NCBI RefSeq assembly: GCF_029674545.1
Contig: NZ_CP121354.1
Span: 682,001 to 746,000, forward strand
DNA length: 64,000 nt
DNA from: Mesorhizobium sp. WSM4904
GTDB lineage: Bacteria; Pseudomonadota; Alphaproteobacteria; Rhizobiales; Rhizobiaceae
Direction: 5' to 3'
Within the stretch, counting starts at the first letter, position 1; each line of letters begins with the position of its first letter. Below are positions 44,261 through 53,796 of the stretch, piece by piece. The notes under the pieces are model-generated. The model searched no databases and had not been told where the DNA came from. It was given only the letters and a program-made list of their open reading frames with translations. The position numbers and the translations under genes were made by a program.

Positions 44261-44791
44261 CTAGCCCACCATCTTGCCCGGCGCCTTGTCCTTGGCGAGC
44301 TTCTTGAATTTCCTGACCACCATGTCGCGCTTCAGCTTCGAGATGTGGTCGATGAACAGCACGCCGTTGAGATGGTCGATCTCGTGCTGCAGGCAGGTCG
44401 CCATCAGTCCTTCGGCCTGCATCTCCTGCAGCTTGCCGTCGCGATCGAGATACTTCACCCGAACCGCTGCGGGACGCTCGACCTCGGCATAGTAGTCGGG
44501 GATCGACAGACAGCCTTCCTCATAGACCGAGCGCTCGTCGGAGCTTTCGAGGATTTCCGGATTGATGAAGACATGCGGCGCGGGCGGCTCGCCCTCCTTG
44601 GCGAGGTCGATGACCAGCAAGCGCCGCGGCTCGCCGACCTGGATTGCCGCCAGCCCGATGCCCGGCGCGTCGTACATGGTTTCCAGCATATCGTCGGCGA
44701 GCTTGCGCAAATCGCCGTCGACGCGCTCGACCGGTTTGGAAACCTGGCGCAGGATCGGATCGGGAAGGATGATGAGCGGCTTGATCGACAT
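44261..44791 (-). CDS. def: Peptide deformylase
   Basis: Metallohydrolase removing the formyl group from nascent proteins. The three signatures are present: [12 protein letters not shown] (motif 1, about 45-56), [15 protein letters not shown] (motif 2, Cys ligand), and [15 protein letters not shown] (motif 3, HExxH). 176 residues, normal. First gene of the def-fmt-GNAT-truA operon; divergent from rmuC. Confidence 0.98.
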   Translation of the reverse strand: MSIKPLIILPDPILRQVSKPVERVDGDLRKLADDMLETMYDAPGIGLAAIQVGEPRRLLVIDLAKEGEPPAPHVFINPEILESSDERSVYEEGCLSIPDYYAEVERPAAVRVKYLDRDGKLQEMQAEGLMATCLQHEIDHLNGVLFIDHISKLKRDMVVRKFKKLAKDKAPGKMVG

Positions 44792-44894
44792 GGCGTCTCA
44801 CCTAAGACGTCGTTGGAAAAGCGTCAACGGGGGCGGCTGCGACCTGTTCACGTTTTGATCTGTTTCGGCGAGCCGAATCGGCTATGCTGTCCGC

Positions 44895-46142
44895 ATGAAC
44901 GACATGTCCTTGATCCTTTCTCAACCGGTCGCGCGACTCGGCGCCACCACGATCACGCTCGGCGGGGTGCTCGGCTTCGGCGCGCTGCTGCTGCTGGCAT
45001 TGGTCCTGGCGCTCGTCATCGCCTTGTGGCGCGCGGGCAAGGCGCGCGCGATTGCCGCAGCCGAAGCGGCCGATCATGCCCGTGACACCGAGGCGCGGAT
45101 GGCGGACATCCTGCAGGCGCAGGCCGAGATGCAGGGGCGCATGGGCGCGATCGCCGAAGTGTTCGGCGCCAGGCAGGCCGAGCTGACCCAATCGCTCGGC
45201 CAGCGGCTCGACGCCATGACCGGCCGCCTCGGCCAGACCATGGCCGAGCAGACGAAGTCGACGCATGAGAGCCTGGCCAAGCTGCAGGAGCGGCTGGCAG
45301 TGATCGACACGGCGCAGGGCAACATACAGTCTCTCGCCGGCCAGGTCGTGCAGCTGCAGGCGATCCTTTCCAACAAGCAGACGCGCGGCGCCTTCGGCCA
45401 GTCGCGCATGGAAGCGATCATCGCCGACGGTCTGCCGCACGGCGCCTACGAGTTCCAGGCGAGCCTCTCCAACGGCAGCCGGCCGGACTGCCTGGTGCGG
45501 ATGCCAAATGGCGCGCCGATGCTTGCCATCGACGCGAAGTTCCCGCTGGAAGCGTGGAACGCCATCCGCGCCGCGGAGGGCGCCGAGCTGCAGAAGGTGG
45601 CGGCGCAGGCGTTCAGGCGGGACATCGAGGTGCATGTCCGCGATATCGCCGAAAAATACCTGATCCAGGGCGAGACGCAGGACACCGCCTTTATGTTCGT
45701 GCCGTCGGAATCGGTGTTCGCCGAGATCCATGAGAATTTCGAGGCAGTGGTGCAGAAGGCGCACCGCGCCCGCGTCGTTATCGTCTCGCCGTCGTTGCTG
45801 ATGCTGTCGATCCAGGTCATCCAGGCGATCCTCAAGGACGCGCGCATGCGCGAGCAGGCGCATCTGATCCAGGGCGAGGTCATCCGCCTGATGGAGGACG
45901 TAGGGCGCGTCGACGAGCGCGTGCGCCGGCTGCAGACGCATTTCGGCCAGGCGGCCAAGGATATCGACGACATCCTCGTCTCGACGTCGAAAGTCACCAA
46001 GCGCGGCCAGAAGATCGAGGCGCTGGAATTCGGCGAGACGGAAGCCGAGCCGCCGCGTCCGGCGAAGGCCGAGGCAGGCGCGCGCGTGGCGGACTCGAAG
46101 ACAGGCCAGCTCAGGTTGCGCGTCGTCGAAGACGGGGAGTAG
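44895..46142 (+). CDS. rmuC: DNA recombination protein RmuC
   Basis: A 415-residue protein with an N-terminal membrane helix (GVLGFGALLLLALVLALVIA, about 24-43), a long coiled coil (about 50-165) and the RmuC nuclease-like core (about 170-375). The core holds LSNGSRPDCLVRMPNGAPML and AIDAKFPLEAW, the PD-(D/E)xK-like pattern, and QDTAFMFVPSESVFAEI. RmuC limits inversion between short inverted repeats. Start ATG at 44895. The tail is polar and Lys/Glu-rich. Confidence 0.94.
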   Translation: MNDMSLILSQPVARLGATTITLGGVLGFGALLLLALVLALVIALWRAGKARAIAAAEAADHARDTEARMADILQAQAEMQGRMGAIAEVFGARQAELTQSLGQRLDAMTGRLGQTMAEQTKSTHESLAKLQERLAVIDTAQGNIQSLAGQVVQLQAILSNKQTRGAFGQSRMEAIIADGLPHGAYEFQASLSNGSRPDCLVRMPNGAPMLAIDAKFPLEAWNAIRAAEGAELQKVAAQAFRRDIEVHVRDIAEKYLIQGETQDTAFMFVPSESVFAEIHENFEAVVQKAHRARVVIVSPSLLMLSIQVIQAILKDARMREQAHLIQGEVIRLMEDVGRVDERVRRLQTHFGQAAKDIDDILVSTSKVTKRGQKIEALEFGETEAEPPRPAKAEAGARVADSKTGQLRLRVVEDGE

Positions 46143-46163
46143 ATGGGTTGTTACGCCGTTGGC

Positions 46164-46367
46164 GATTAGCCGAGCCGCTCTTTCCCATCGTCATCCTAGG
46201 GCGGAGCAAGGAGCGAAGCGACGCGGCGCAGACCCTGGGATCATGCCGTGACGCTAAAGCTTTGCAACGGTTATAGAATTCCGCACCGTTGCACCTACGG
46301 CAACGGTCGCGGCATGGATCCTCGGGTCAAGCCTGAGGATGACGAAGTTCAGGAGGCTTTGCCAATC
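46164..46367. repeat. Intergenic palindromic element, family A, copy 3
   Basis: Bounded by GATTAGCC and GCCAATC, with GTCATCCTAGGGCGGAGCAA, a central AGAATTCCGCA and GGATCCTCGGGTCAAGCCTG before a GAGGATGACG end. It fills the gap between rmuC and the GFA gene. Confidence 0.7.
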
Positions 46368-46399
46368 GCAGAGGCCTGAGACAGCCCACTAAAGCCCCC

Positions 46400-46804
46400 C
46401 TACTGCTCCTCGACGACCCTGGTGCCCTCGAATTCCGGCAGCCAGTGCAGCGCCGAGCGATGCCAGTATTGCGTCCTCGGCACCAACTGGTCGCGCTGGC
46501 GCGCCGTACCCGTCCTGATGCCATAAACCTTCGGCCCGTCGCCGACGGAGGTGGCGTAAAGATGCGAGCCGCACTCGCCGCAAAAGCCCTGCGCCCGCTT
46601 GGCGCCGCTCGACCCGGTCTTGATGTAGACCTTGGGCTCGCCCTTGGTGATGCGGTAGTCCTCCTCAGGCACGCGCACGGTAACGCGGAAGGCGGTGCCG
46701 GTGAGCTGCTGGCAATCCGTGCAGTGGCAGATCGAGGTCTTTTCGGGATCGACCTCCGCCTCGTAGGTGATGGCGCCGCAATGGCACCCGCCGTCGATCT
46801 TCAT
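46400..46804 (-). CDS. GFA-family (CENP-V/GFA domain) protein
   Basis: A 134-residue zinc protein of the glutathione-dependent formaldehyde-activating (GFA) family. The metal-binding cysteines are in GGCHCGAITYE (6-16), CHCTDCQQLTGTAF (about 27-40) and GFCGECGSHLYA (about 74-85). Only some members act on S-hydroxymethylglutathione; no formaldehyde dehydrogenase gene is adjacent, so the reaction is unassigned. Confidence 0.9.
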   Translation of the reverse strand: MKIDGGCHCGAITYEAEVDPEKTSICHCTDCQQLTGTAFRVTVRVPEEDYRITKGEPKVYIKTGSSGAKRAQGFCGECGSHLYATSVGDGPKVYGIRTGTARQRDQLVPRTQYWHRSALHWLPEFEGTRVVEEQ

Positions 46805-46833
46805 CAGCTTTCCTCCTTAAGGGTTCACCCAAT

Positions 46834-47793
46834 CTAGTGCTCGTCGGAGGCCTCGGCGATAGTCTTGCGTCGCATCTCCCATGTGCCAGTCGCCTGCGGC
46901 TTGACGAACAGCCTGGCGATCTCGGGCATCTCCTCGTTCAGCCGCGCCTCCAGGCGCTCGATGCACGCCTCGATCTCGGGCGCTGTGAGATGATCCTCGA
47001 ACTCGATGCTCAAGCCGGCGACGATCTCTTCAGGGCCGATATGGACGCTCAATATGCCGTTCGCCCGCTGCACGGCCGGGTCCTGCCCGGCGATCGCCAG
47101 AACCTTGCGTTGCACTTCGGGCGAAGCTGGCTCGCCGAGCAGCAGGCCCTTGCTCTCGCGCGCCAGGAAGATCGCGGTCGCGCCTAGGATGATCGCGATG
47201 CCGATCGAGCCGGCGCCATCGAGTTCAGGAATCTCTAGCAGTTCGGACGCAAGGATGCACGCGAACGCGACGATCAGGCCAAGCAGCGCGACGCTGTCCT
47301 CGAAGAGCACGGTGTAGACGCTGGGATCCTTGCTCAGCCGCACCGCCTCGAACCAGCCCAGCATCCCCTTCTGCTTCCGGAATTCCTTCAACGCCACCAG
47401 CCAGGAACTGCCTTCGAACAGGAAGGAGAGGCCGAGCACGATGTAGTTGACCTTGGCGTTGACGACCGGCTCGGGCGCCATGATGTGGATGACGCCTTCA
47501 TAGAAGGAAACGCCGGCGCCCAGGGCGAAAACCAGCAGCGCGACGATAAAGCTCCAGAAATAGAGTTCGCGTCCATGACCGAGCGGATGCGTACGGTCGG
47601 CCGGGCGGGCGGCGCGATGCATGCCGTAGAGTAGGAGCGCGCCATTGCCGGTGTCGACCAGCGAGTGGACGCCTTCCGACAGCATGGCGGAAGAACCGGT
47701 GAAGAATGCCGCGGCGAATTTGGTCAATGCGATCGCCAGATTGCCGGCGAGCGCGGCGTAGATCACCCTTTTCGAACCGCTATGCCCTGCCAT
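46834..47793 (-). CDS. Cation diffusion facilitator (CDF) metal transporter
   Basis: A 319-residue divalent metal/H+ antiporter. Six hydrophobic segments lie in residues 10-205, with the metal-site pattern HSLVDTGNG in TM2 (His and Asp, about 42-50), RTHPLGHGRELYFW after it, and a second FEDSVALLG in TM5. The C-terminal cytosolic domain (about 225-300) has ILSVHIGPEEIVAGLSIEF. The start at 47793 is set by the family N-terminus. Zinc, manganese or iron are possible; none is shown by sequence. Confidence 0.9.
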   Translation of the reverse strand: MAGHSGSKRVIYAALAGNLAIALTKFAAAFFTGSSAMLSEGVHSLVDTGNGALLLYGMHRAARPADRTHPLGHGRELYFWSFIVALLVFALGAGVSFYEGVIHIMAPEPVVNAKVNYIVLGLSFLFEGSSWLVALKEFRKQKGMLGWFEAVRLSKDPSVYTVLFEDSVALLGLIVAFACILASELLEIPELDGAGSIGIAIILGATAIFLARESKGLLLGEPASPEVQRKVLAIAGQDPAVQRANGILSVHIGPEEIVAGLSIEFEDHLTAPEIEACIERLEARLNEEMPEIARLFVKPQATGTWEMRRKTIAEASDEH

Positions 47794-48039
47794 CCGTTTC
47801 CGATCCTGCCCAGGCGCCGAGCTTAGCGGCCCGCCGGCCGCAGCTCTACAGACAATGCGCCAGCCGATCCGAGGTTCAAGATGCCGACGAACCATCCTGC
47901 AGCCGCCGCCCGAGATCCGGTCGACGCCGAGGGAAAACGGTTGACATCCAGGTGCCGGCTTTCGAAGCGGCAAGCAGCCTCTTGCGGTCGGGCGCTTCTC
48001 TTGTTTCACTTGGGCTGCCCACAATCGGAGGAGCGAATC

Positions 48040-48165
48040 ATGGCTAAGGGTGCGATGAAGGCGGGCAAGGAACCCCGCAAGCCGAAGAAGGATGCGAAGA
48101 AACCAGCCGCGGCCCCGGCTCCGAAGGCACCGCCGGTCAAGGCGATGCGCATCAAGGAGAAGTAA
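48040..48165 (+). CDS. Small basic Lys/Ala/Pro-rich protein (41 aa)
   Basis: An ATG at 48040 with CGGAGGAG immediately upstream opens a 41-codon frame rich in Lys, Ala and Pro (KPKKDAKKPAAAPAPK) and ending MRIKEK. It resembles histone H1-like tails and short DNA- or RNA-binding peptides, but no family is recognised. The good ribosome site and lack of any longer frame in the gap between the CDF gene and the riboswitch support it. Confidence 0.55.
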   Translation: MAKGAMKAGKEPRKPKKDAKKPAAAPAPKAPPVKAMRIKEK

Positions 48166-48266
48166 ACCACCAGAGCGGCTGACCCGTCTCGATGTGGAAC
48201 CGGCGGCATGCCGAGTGCTGCCGGTGTTTTGTTGATTGGGGAGCAGGACCTTCCTATATCGACGCA

Positions 48267-48311
48267 GCGAGGACGACCTCGCTTCCCCGGAAGAAATCGC
48301 TGGGACGACCC
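48267..48311 (+). ncRNA. Guanidine-II (mini-ykkC) riboswitch
   Basis: Two hairpins, each capped by ACGA: GCGAGG-ACGA-CCTCGC (48267-48282) and GGG-ACGA-CCC (48302-48311), 19 bases apart. Tandem short stems with ACGR loops are the whole signature of the guanidine-II class. They lie 50 bases before the start of a SugE/Gdx guanidinium exporter, the most frequent gene under this riboswitch. In this class guanidine stabilises the paired loops and frees the ribosome site, seen here as GGAG at 48349-48352. Confidence 0.85.
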
Positions 48312-48360
48312 GCCACCTCAAGCATCGGATGACCGGTGCTGGAATGACGGAGTCTTTGCG

Positions 48361-48674
48361 ATGTCCTGGATTTTTCTCTTCTTCGCCGGCCTGTTCGAGA
48401 TCGCTGGGCTATCGGCCTCAAATATACCGACGGTTTTTCGAAGCCGCTGCCGACCCTTCTCACCATCGTCTCTATGATGGTCAGCCTTGGTCTGCTCGGT
48501 CTGGCGCTGAAGATGCTGCCCGTGGGCACCGCCTATGCGGTGTGGACCGGCATCGGCACCGTGGGCACGGCATTGCTCGGCATCTGGCTGCTCGGCGAGC
48601 CGGCGACCGCGGTGCGGCTTGCCTGCATCGGCCTGATCGTCTGCGGCATCGTCGGGCTGAAGCTCGTCGCCTGA
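48361..48674 (+). pseudogene. SMR-family guanidinium exporter SugE/Gdx, frameshifted
   Basis: The ATG at 48361 starts [15 protein letters not shown], the first helix of a SugE/Gdx-type small multidrug resistance protein with the central Glu. At about 48401-48405 one base is missing: GAGATCGCTGGGCTATC should read GAGATCGCNTGGGCTATC to give [14 protein letters not shown]. Without it the frame ends at TGA 48475-48477. After the break, the other frame reads [20 protein letters not shown], then [15 protein letters not shown] and GIVGLKLVA to a stop at 48674, so the rest (about 104 residues) is intact. Either a young inactivating deletion or a sequencing error. Confidence 0.85.
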
Positions 48675-48690
48675 CCGTCAGAACAAACGC

Positions 48691-48719
48691 CTTCAGGGCC
48701 GCAACTGGCGACCCTGAAG
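48691..48719. terminator. Terminator-like hairpin between sugE and DUF6481 gene
   Basis: CTTCAGGG (48691-48698) pairs with CCCTGAAG (48712-48719), with an inner CGC/GCG step, between two convergent genes. T-runs are short on both sides. Confidence 0.5.
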
Positions 48720-48758
48720 CATCTTTCGAACGAAACTATATCAGCGGGCGCCGAGGCC

Positions 48759-49193
48759 TTAGCGGGCGGAGAAGCCCGGAGGCGTGCGGCCGACACGCGC
48801 CTTGCGGGCGGCGTAGCGTGCGTCGCGCTTGGCCTTGCGCTCGGCCTCTTCGGCAAGCAGGCGGGCGATGCGCTCGGTCTCTTCGGCCTCGCGGATCTTG
48901 GCCTCGGCCGCCGCCGCCTGTTCGGCAGCAATACGAGCAGCCTCTGCCGCTGCCTCGCGCTCGGCCTTCTCGGCCGCCTCGCGCGCCAGCTTTTCCTGCT
49001 TCAGCCTGGCCTTCTCTGCCTCGCGGATCGCGCGGGCCTCAAGGATCGCCTTACGTTCCGCCTGGCGCGCCAAAACCGCTGGATCATCCGCCGCCGGCTT
49101 TGCCTTGAAGCGCTCGAGGAGCGCCTTCTTTGCCTCGTTCGCGGCGTTGCGCCGCTCGAATATGTCTTTTTCCCTGTAGATAGCCAAGTCCAC
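48759..49193 (-). CDS. DUF6481-type coiled-coil protein
   Basis: A 144-residue, highly charged protein, nearly all helical: from residue 10 to 130 it is a Glu/Ala/Arg-rich coiled coil (ARLKQEKLAREAAEKAEREA). It ends RKARVGRTPPGFSAR. The N-terminus MDLAIYREKDIFERRNAANE and this length match the small alphaproteobacterial family now called DUF6481. No function is known. Confidence 0.8.
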   Translation of the reverse strand: MDLAIYREKDIFERRNAANEAKKALLERFKAKPAADDPAVLARQAERKAILEARAIREAEKARLKQEKLAREAAEKAEREAAAEAARIAAEQAAAAEAKIREAEETERIARLLAEEAERKAKRDARYAARKARVGRTPPGFSAR

Positions 49194-49414
49194 TTCCCTG
49201 CAGTCAATTCGCGACGCTTACATACGCGCGAAAGCGATGAGTTCAAGCGCCAAAACGGTATGCCAGCCATGAAAATCTGCGCTGTTGCCGCCGGGATACG
49301 TCAAGGCCGCGCGATGCACTGTTCACAAATCGCGCCACTGGCGAACAGCAAGGCCGACCGCTACCTCTAGCGCCGACAATCAACGCTCAAACCGCGCATC
49401 GGGATGCAATCGAA

Positions 49415-50467
49415 ATGGAACTCGGCCTCTACACTTTCGCGGATGTCAGCCCGGAACCGGGGCCCGGCGCCATCGGCCCGCATGAACGGCTGCGCAACCT
49501 GATCGAGGAGATCGAGCTGGCCGACCAGGTCGGTCTCGACGTGTTCGGCCTGGGCGAGCATCATCGTCCCGACTATGCGGCGTCGGCGCCGGTCGTTGCC
49601 CTTGCGGCGGCAGCGGAGCGGACGAAGCGCATCAAGCTCACCAGCGCGGTCACCGTGCTTTCCTCCGACGATCCGGTGCGGGTCTTCCAGCAGTTCGCGA
49701 CGCTCGACCTTCTGTCCGGCGGCCGCGCAGAGATCATGGCCGGGCGCGGCTCCTTCATCGAATCCTTCCCGCTGTTCGGCTACAATCTGGAGGATTATGA
49801 CGAGCTCTTCGCCGAGAAGCTGGACCTGCTTTTAGCTATCCGCGACCAGGTGAAGGTGACGTGGCAAGGACGCTTGCGCGCGCCGATCAACGGCCGCGGC
49901 GTCTATCCACGGCCTTTCCAGGACAAGCTGCCGATCTGGATCGCCATCGGCGGAACGCCGCAGTCCGCCGCTCGCGCCGGCGCGCTCGGCCTGCCGCTCG
50001 CGCTTGCCATCATCGGCGGCGAGCCGGCCCGCTTCGCGCCGCTGTTCGAGATCTATCGCGAGGCGGCAAGGCGCGCCGGCAACGATCCCGCCACGCTTGC
50101 CACCAGCCTCAACGTGCATGGCTTCATCGCCGAGACCACCGAGAAGGCAGCGGACGATTTCTACGGCCCGCAGGCCGAGGTGATGAACCGCATCGGCCGC
50201 GAGCGCGGCTGGGGGCCAACGTCGCGGGCGCATTTCGATCACGCGCGAGGTCCGGGTGGTGCCTTGTTCGTCGGCAATCCCGAAGAGGTGGCGGAAAAAA
50301 TCGTCGCCCAGCACAAGATCTTCGGCAACGATCGCTTCCTGCTGCAGATGGCTATCGGCACCATGCCGCACGCCAAGATCATGAAGGCGATCGAGCTTTA
50401 CGGCACCAGGGTGGCGCCGATCGTGCGCAAGGAAACGGGGAAGGCCGCGCCGGCGCCGGCCGCCTAA
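49415..50467 (+). CDS. LLM-class flavin-dependent oxidoreductase 1
   Basis: A 350-residue luciferase-like TIM-barrel monooxygenase, using reduced FMN. Seen are the opening [32 protein letters not shown] (family motif), [43 protein letters not shown] and a C-terminal [11 protein letters not shown]. Substrate unknown. A second member lies 2.3 kb downstream. Confidence 0.92.
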   Translation: MELGLYTFADVSPEPGPGAIGPHERLRNLIEEIELADQVGLDVFGLGEHHRPDYAASAPVVALAAAAERTKRIKLTSAVTVLSSDDPVRVFQQFATLDLLSGGRAEIMAGRGSFIESFPLFGYNLEDYDELFAEKLDLLLAIRDQVKVTWQGRLRAPINGRGVYPRPFQDKLPIWIAIGGTPQSAARAGALGLPLALAIIGGEPARFAPLFEIYREAARRAGNDPATLATSLNVHGFIAETTEKAADDFYGPQAEVMNRIGRERGWGPTSRAHFDHARGPGGALFVGNPEEVAEKIVAQHKIFGNDRFLLQMAIGTMPHAKIMKAIELYGTRVAPIVRKETGKAAPAPAA

Positions 50468-50521
50468 AGCGCTTCGCGCTGAAACGGATTGAGGCGGCGC
50501 GCTTTAGACCTTTGTTCTTAT

Positions 50522-50566
50522 GCATGTCGTTTTCGCAAAACCGCCGCATACTTTCGCGCGACATGC
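50522..50566. repeat. Rhizobial hairpin element, family C, copy 2
   Basis: GCATGTCG (50522-50529) pairs with CGACATGC (50559-50566), enclosing TTTTCGCAAAACCGCCGCATAC and CTTTCGCG, which pair partly. It follows the first luciferase-like gene and resembles the elements at 23036 and 59084. Confidence 0.65.
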
Positions 50567-50643
50567 ACCAACGGAGCCAGCCGCCAGCTAACGGAACCTT
50601 GGCGCGGCGCGCACGTTTTCTTCGACGATCGCGAGGGGAACCT

Positions 50644-51813
50644 ATGAAGGCCGAAACGACCGCTTCGGGCGCGAGCGTTGCCGAAAGCCCGGATTCGCGC
50701 GCCGGCGCCCGCGCCGAATTGCGGCTGATGCGATCGCTGCTGATCGGCATCTTCGTTCTGCTGACGGTATTCGCGCTCTATTTCGCCCGCGCTTTCTTCA
50801 TGCCGGTGATCCTCGCCTTCCTGCTGGCGCTGACGCTGACGCCGATCGTGCGTTTCCTGCGCAAGCACGGTATTCCCGACGTGCTCTCCGCGACCCTCCT
50901 GGTGTTGCTCTCGGTCTTTTTCGTCGCCAGCGCCGGGTATCTGCTCAGCGGCCCGGTCATCGACCTCATCAACAACACCTCGTCGATCGGCCAGCAACTC
51001 ACCGAGCGGCTGGCGCCGTTCAAGCGCCCGCTCGAAAGGATGATGGATATCTCGCGCCAGCTCGAGGCGCTCACAGAGACAGCGCAGGAAGCGGGCGTGC
51101 AGAAGGTCGCGGTGGCGTCGTCCGGCATCCTGCCCACGGCAGCCGGCAACATTCTGGGGGCCGGCACCAGCATCACGATCGTCTTCGTGCTGTCGCTGTT
51201 CCTGCTCGCCTCAGGCACCTTGTTCTACGAGAAGATCGTCCAATCCTTCGCCAGCCTCAGCCAGAAGAAGCGTGCGCTGCGCGTCGTCTATGACGTCGAG
51301 CGCGAGATCTCGCATTACCTGCTCACCGTCGCGGTCATCAATGCCGGCCTCGGCACGGTGATCGGGCTTGGCCTGTGGGGGCTCGGCATGCCGAACCCAC
51401 TGGTCTGGGGCGCAGCTGCGGCACTCCTCAATTTCCTGCCCTATGTCGGCGCGCTGATCACCATCCTCCTGGTGACGGTCATCGCGCTGATCAGCTTCGA
51501 CACGATCTCCTACGCGCTGCTGGCGCCCGCCTTCGTGCTGTTGTGCGACGTCGTCGAAGGCCAGTTCGTGACGCCGACGGTGGTCGGCCGGCGGCTTGAG
51601 CTCAACGCCGTGGCGATCTTCATCGCCATCGCCTTCTGGTCTTGGCTGTGGGGTTTCGTCGGAGCGCTGATGGCGGTGCCGCTTCTGGTGGTCGTCAAGG
51701 TGTTCTGCGACCATTTCGACGGGCTCAGCCATGTCGGCAACTTCCTGGCGGCTCAGCAGACCATCCTCATCGACGACGAACCGAGCGAGAACAACCACAA
51801 GTCCGGGGCGTGA
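50644..51813 (+). CDS. AI-2E family transporter (PerM-like permease)
   Basis: A 389-residue membrane protein of the UPF0118/AI-2E transporter family. The ATG at 50644 follows GAGGGGAA. About eight hydrophobic segments: [20 protein letters not shown] (about 29-48), [36 protein letters not shown], then after a loop [58 protein letters not shown] and a C-terminal pair. LNFLPYVGA is the family signature. Transport of AI-2 is not proven for most members. Confidence 0.9.
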   Translation: MKAETTASGASVAESPDSRAGARAELRLMRSLLIGIFVLLTVFALYFARAFFMPVILAFLLALTLTPIVRFLRKHGIPDVLSATLLVLLSVFFVASAGYLLSGPVIDLINNTSSIGQQLTERLAPFKRPLERMMDISRQLEALTETAQEAGVQKVAVASSGILPTAAGNILGAGTSITIVFVLSLFLLASGTLFYEKIVQSFASLSQKKRALRVVYDVEREISHYLLTVAVINAGLGTVIGLGLWGLGMPNPLVWGAAAALLNFLPYVGALITILLVTVIALISFDTISYALLAPAFVLLCDVVEGQFVTPTVVGRRLELNAVAIFIAIAFWSWLWGFVGALMAVPLLVVVKVFCDHFDGLSHVGNFLAAQQTILIDDEPSENNHKSGA

Positions 51814-51902
51814 TGCCCTGGCCCAATGTCGAGACCTGCCCATCGTTTGCGGCAGCGGCGGGGAGTGCCTATATCGGGCCGGTCAAGCCGGACCCCGTGT
51901 TG

Positions 51903-52724
51903 ATGAACGACTTCGATCTCGACGCCTATTTCGCCCGCATCGGCTATAGCGGGCCGACCGACAGCTCGCTCGCCACGCTGCGCTCGCTGCATTTGGCCCA
52001 TCCGCGAGCGATCCCCTTCGAGAATATCGATGCGCTGATGGGCGTTTCTGTCGGGCTCGATCCCGCCTCGCTGCAGGACAAGGTTTTCAGCCAGGGCCGC
52101 GGCGGCTACTGCTTCGAACACAATCTGATCTTCATGCATGCGCTCGGAGAGCTGGGCTTCACCGTCAGCGGGCTTGCCGCCCGCGTGCTGTGGGGCCAGC
52201 CGGACGACGCCGTCACGGCGCGCAGCCATATGCTGCTGCGGATCGAGCTCGATGGAAGAACCCATATCGCCGATGTCGGCTTCGGCGGCCTGACGCTGAC
52301 GGCGCCGCTGCTGCTCGAGCCGGACCTGGAACAGCAGACGCCGCACGACGCGTTCCGCATCGCTGAAACCGGCGATCATTTTCGCCTGCAGGCCAATATC
52401 GGCGGCAATTGGCGCACGCTCTACCGCTTCGACATGCAGCGGGCCTACGAGGTCGATTACCAGGTGAGCAGCCACTTCCTGTCGACGCATCCGAGCTCGC
52501 ATTTCCTTTCCACATTGGTTGCTGCGCGCGCCCTGCCGGACAGGCGCTACGCGCTGCGCAACAACCGGCTGTCGACCCACCATCTCGGCGGCCGCACCGA
52601 GCAGCGGGAGATCGCGAGCGCCGCCGAGCTCGCCGACGTGCTGGAGAGCCAGCTCGCCGTCGTCATTCCCGACCGCGCCGCCTTCGAGGCGAGGCTGCGG
52701 CAGAAGAACATCGTGGAGACCTGA
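51903..52724 (+). CDS. nat: Arylamine N-acetyltransferase
   Basis: Acetylates arylamines, arylhydrazines or related amines with acetyl-CoA. The 273-residue protein has the Cys-His-Asp triad: C70 in [11 protein letters not shown]109 in [12 protein letters not shown]124 in HIADVGFGG. The N-terminus [15 protein letters not shown] and [10 protein letters not shown] are also typical. Start ATG at 51903. A short internal repeat (SSHFLST twice) occurs near 189-205, in a region that is usually variable. The next gene follows at 3 bases, so they are co-transcribed. Confidence 0.95.
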   Translation: MNDFDLDAYFARIGYSGPTDSSLATLRSLHLAHPRAIPFENIDALMGVSVGLDPASLQDKVFSQGRGGYCFEHNLIFMHALGELGFTVSGLAARVLWGQPDDAVTARSHMLLRIELDGRTHIADVGFGGLTLTAPLLLEPDLEQQTPHDAFRIAETGDHFRLQANIGGNWRTLYRFDMQRAYEVDYQVSSHFLSTHPSSHFLSTLVAARALPDRRYALRNNRLSTHHLGGRTEQREIASAAELADVLESQLAVVIPDRAAFEARLRQKNIVET

Positions 52725-52727
52725 TCA

Positions 52728-53726
52728 ATGACTGCCCTTTCGGTTCTCGACCTGTCGCCGATCACCCAAGGCAGCGATGCCTCGCAGTCGCTCGCCAATT
52801 CGCTCGACCTCGCACGCCACGCCGAGCGGCTGGGCTACAAGCGCTATTGGCTCGCCGAGCACCACAACATGCCGGGCATCGCCAGTGCGGCGACCTCCGT
52901 CGTCATCGCCCATGTGGCGGGCGGCACGAAGACCATTCGCGTCGGCGCCGGCGGCATCATGCTGCCCAACCATGCGCCGCTGGTGATTGCCGAGCAGTTC
53001 GGCACGCTGGCAGCGCTTTTCCCCGGCCGCATCGATCTCGGCCTCGGCCGCGCGCCGGGCACCGACATGATGACGGCGCGGGCGCTGCGCCGCAATCTGG
53101 AAGCGAGCGACAACTTCCCCCAGGACGTGGTCGAGCTGATGGGCTATTTCCAGCCGGCCGAGGAAGGGCAGCGCATCCGCGCGGTGCCGGGAGAAGGCCA
53201 GGACGTGCCGGTCTGGATCCTGGGCTCCAGCCTCTACGGCGCGCAGCTCGCGGCACTGCTTGGCCTGCCCTATGCCTTCGCCTCGCATTTCGCGCCGGCC
53301 GAACTCGACCACGCGCTGGAGGTCTACCGCACGCGCTTCCAGCCGTCGGCCCAGCTCGACAAGCCCTATGTCATGCTCGGCCTCAATGTCTTTGCCGCGC
53401 CCACGGACGCCGAGGCGAACCTCTTGTTCACCTCTCTACAGCAGGCTTTCGTCAATCTGCGCAGCGGCCGGCCAGGTCAGCTGCCGCCGCCGGTCGAGAA
53501 CTATGACCGCGACCTCGATCCGGTCGCCAGGACCATGCTTGCCCAGGCGCTGTCCTGCGCCGTCGTCGGCTCGCCGGAAACGGTTCGCCAGGGTATCCAC
53601 GCCTTCGTGCGCCGCACCGGCGCCGACGAGTTGATGGTGACGGCGCAGATGTTCGACCATGCGGCGCGGGTGCGTTCCTTCGAGATTCTTGCCGACGTCC
53701 ACAAGTCGACGTCGCAAGCGGCCTGA
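52728..53726 (+). CDS. LLM-class flavin-dependent oxidoreductase 2
   Basis: A 332-residue luciferase-like monooxygenase of the YhbW type: [76 protein letters not shown] and [20 protein letters not shown]. It starts 3 bases after nat, suggesting a joint unit, possibly for turnover of amine compounds; substrate unknown. Confidence 0.92.
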   Translation: MTALSVLDLSPITQGSDASQSLANSLDLARHAERLGYKRYWLAEHHNMPGIASAATSVVIAHVAGGTKTIRVGAGGIMLPNHAPLVIAEQFGTLAALFPGRIDLGLGRAPGTDMMTARALRRNLEASDNFPQDVVELMGYFQPAEEGQRIRAVPGEGQDVPVWILGSSLYGAQLAALLGLPYAFASHFAPAELDHALEVYRTRFQPSAQLDKPYVMLGLNVFAAPTDAEANLLFTSLQQAFVNLRSGRPGQLPPPVENYDRDLDPVARTMLAQALSCAVVGSPETVRQGIHAFVRRTGADELMVTAQMFDHAARVRSFEILADVHKSTSQAA

Positions 53727-53796
53727 CCACCCGATGGCTTTTGCCTGACATACTCGTCTGCTAAGGGCAGACCCTTCCTCAAGCGCGAGCCTTCCC

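Noticed and set aside
48208..48477. 89-codon frame through the riboswitch into sugE
   Set aside because: It is only the in-frame extension of the 5' fragment of the frameshifted sugE; the upstream part would translate the riboswitch.
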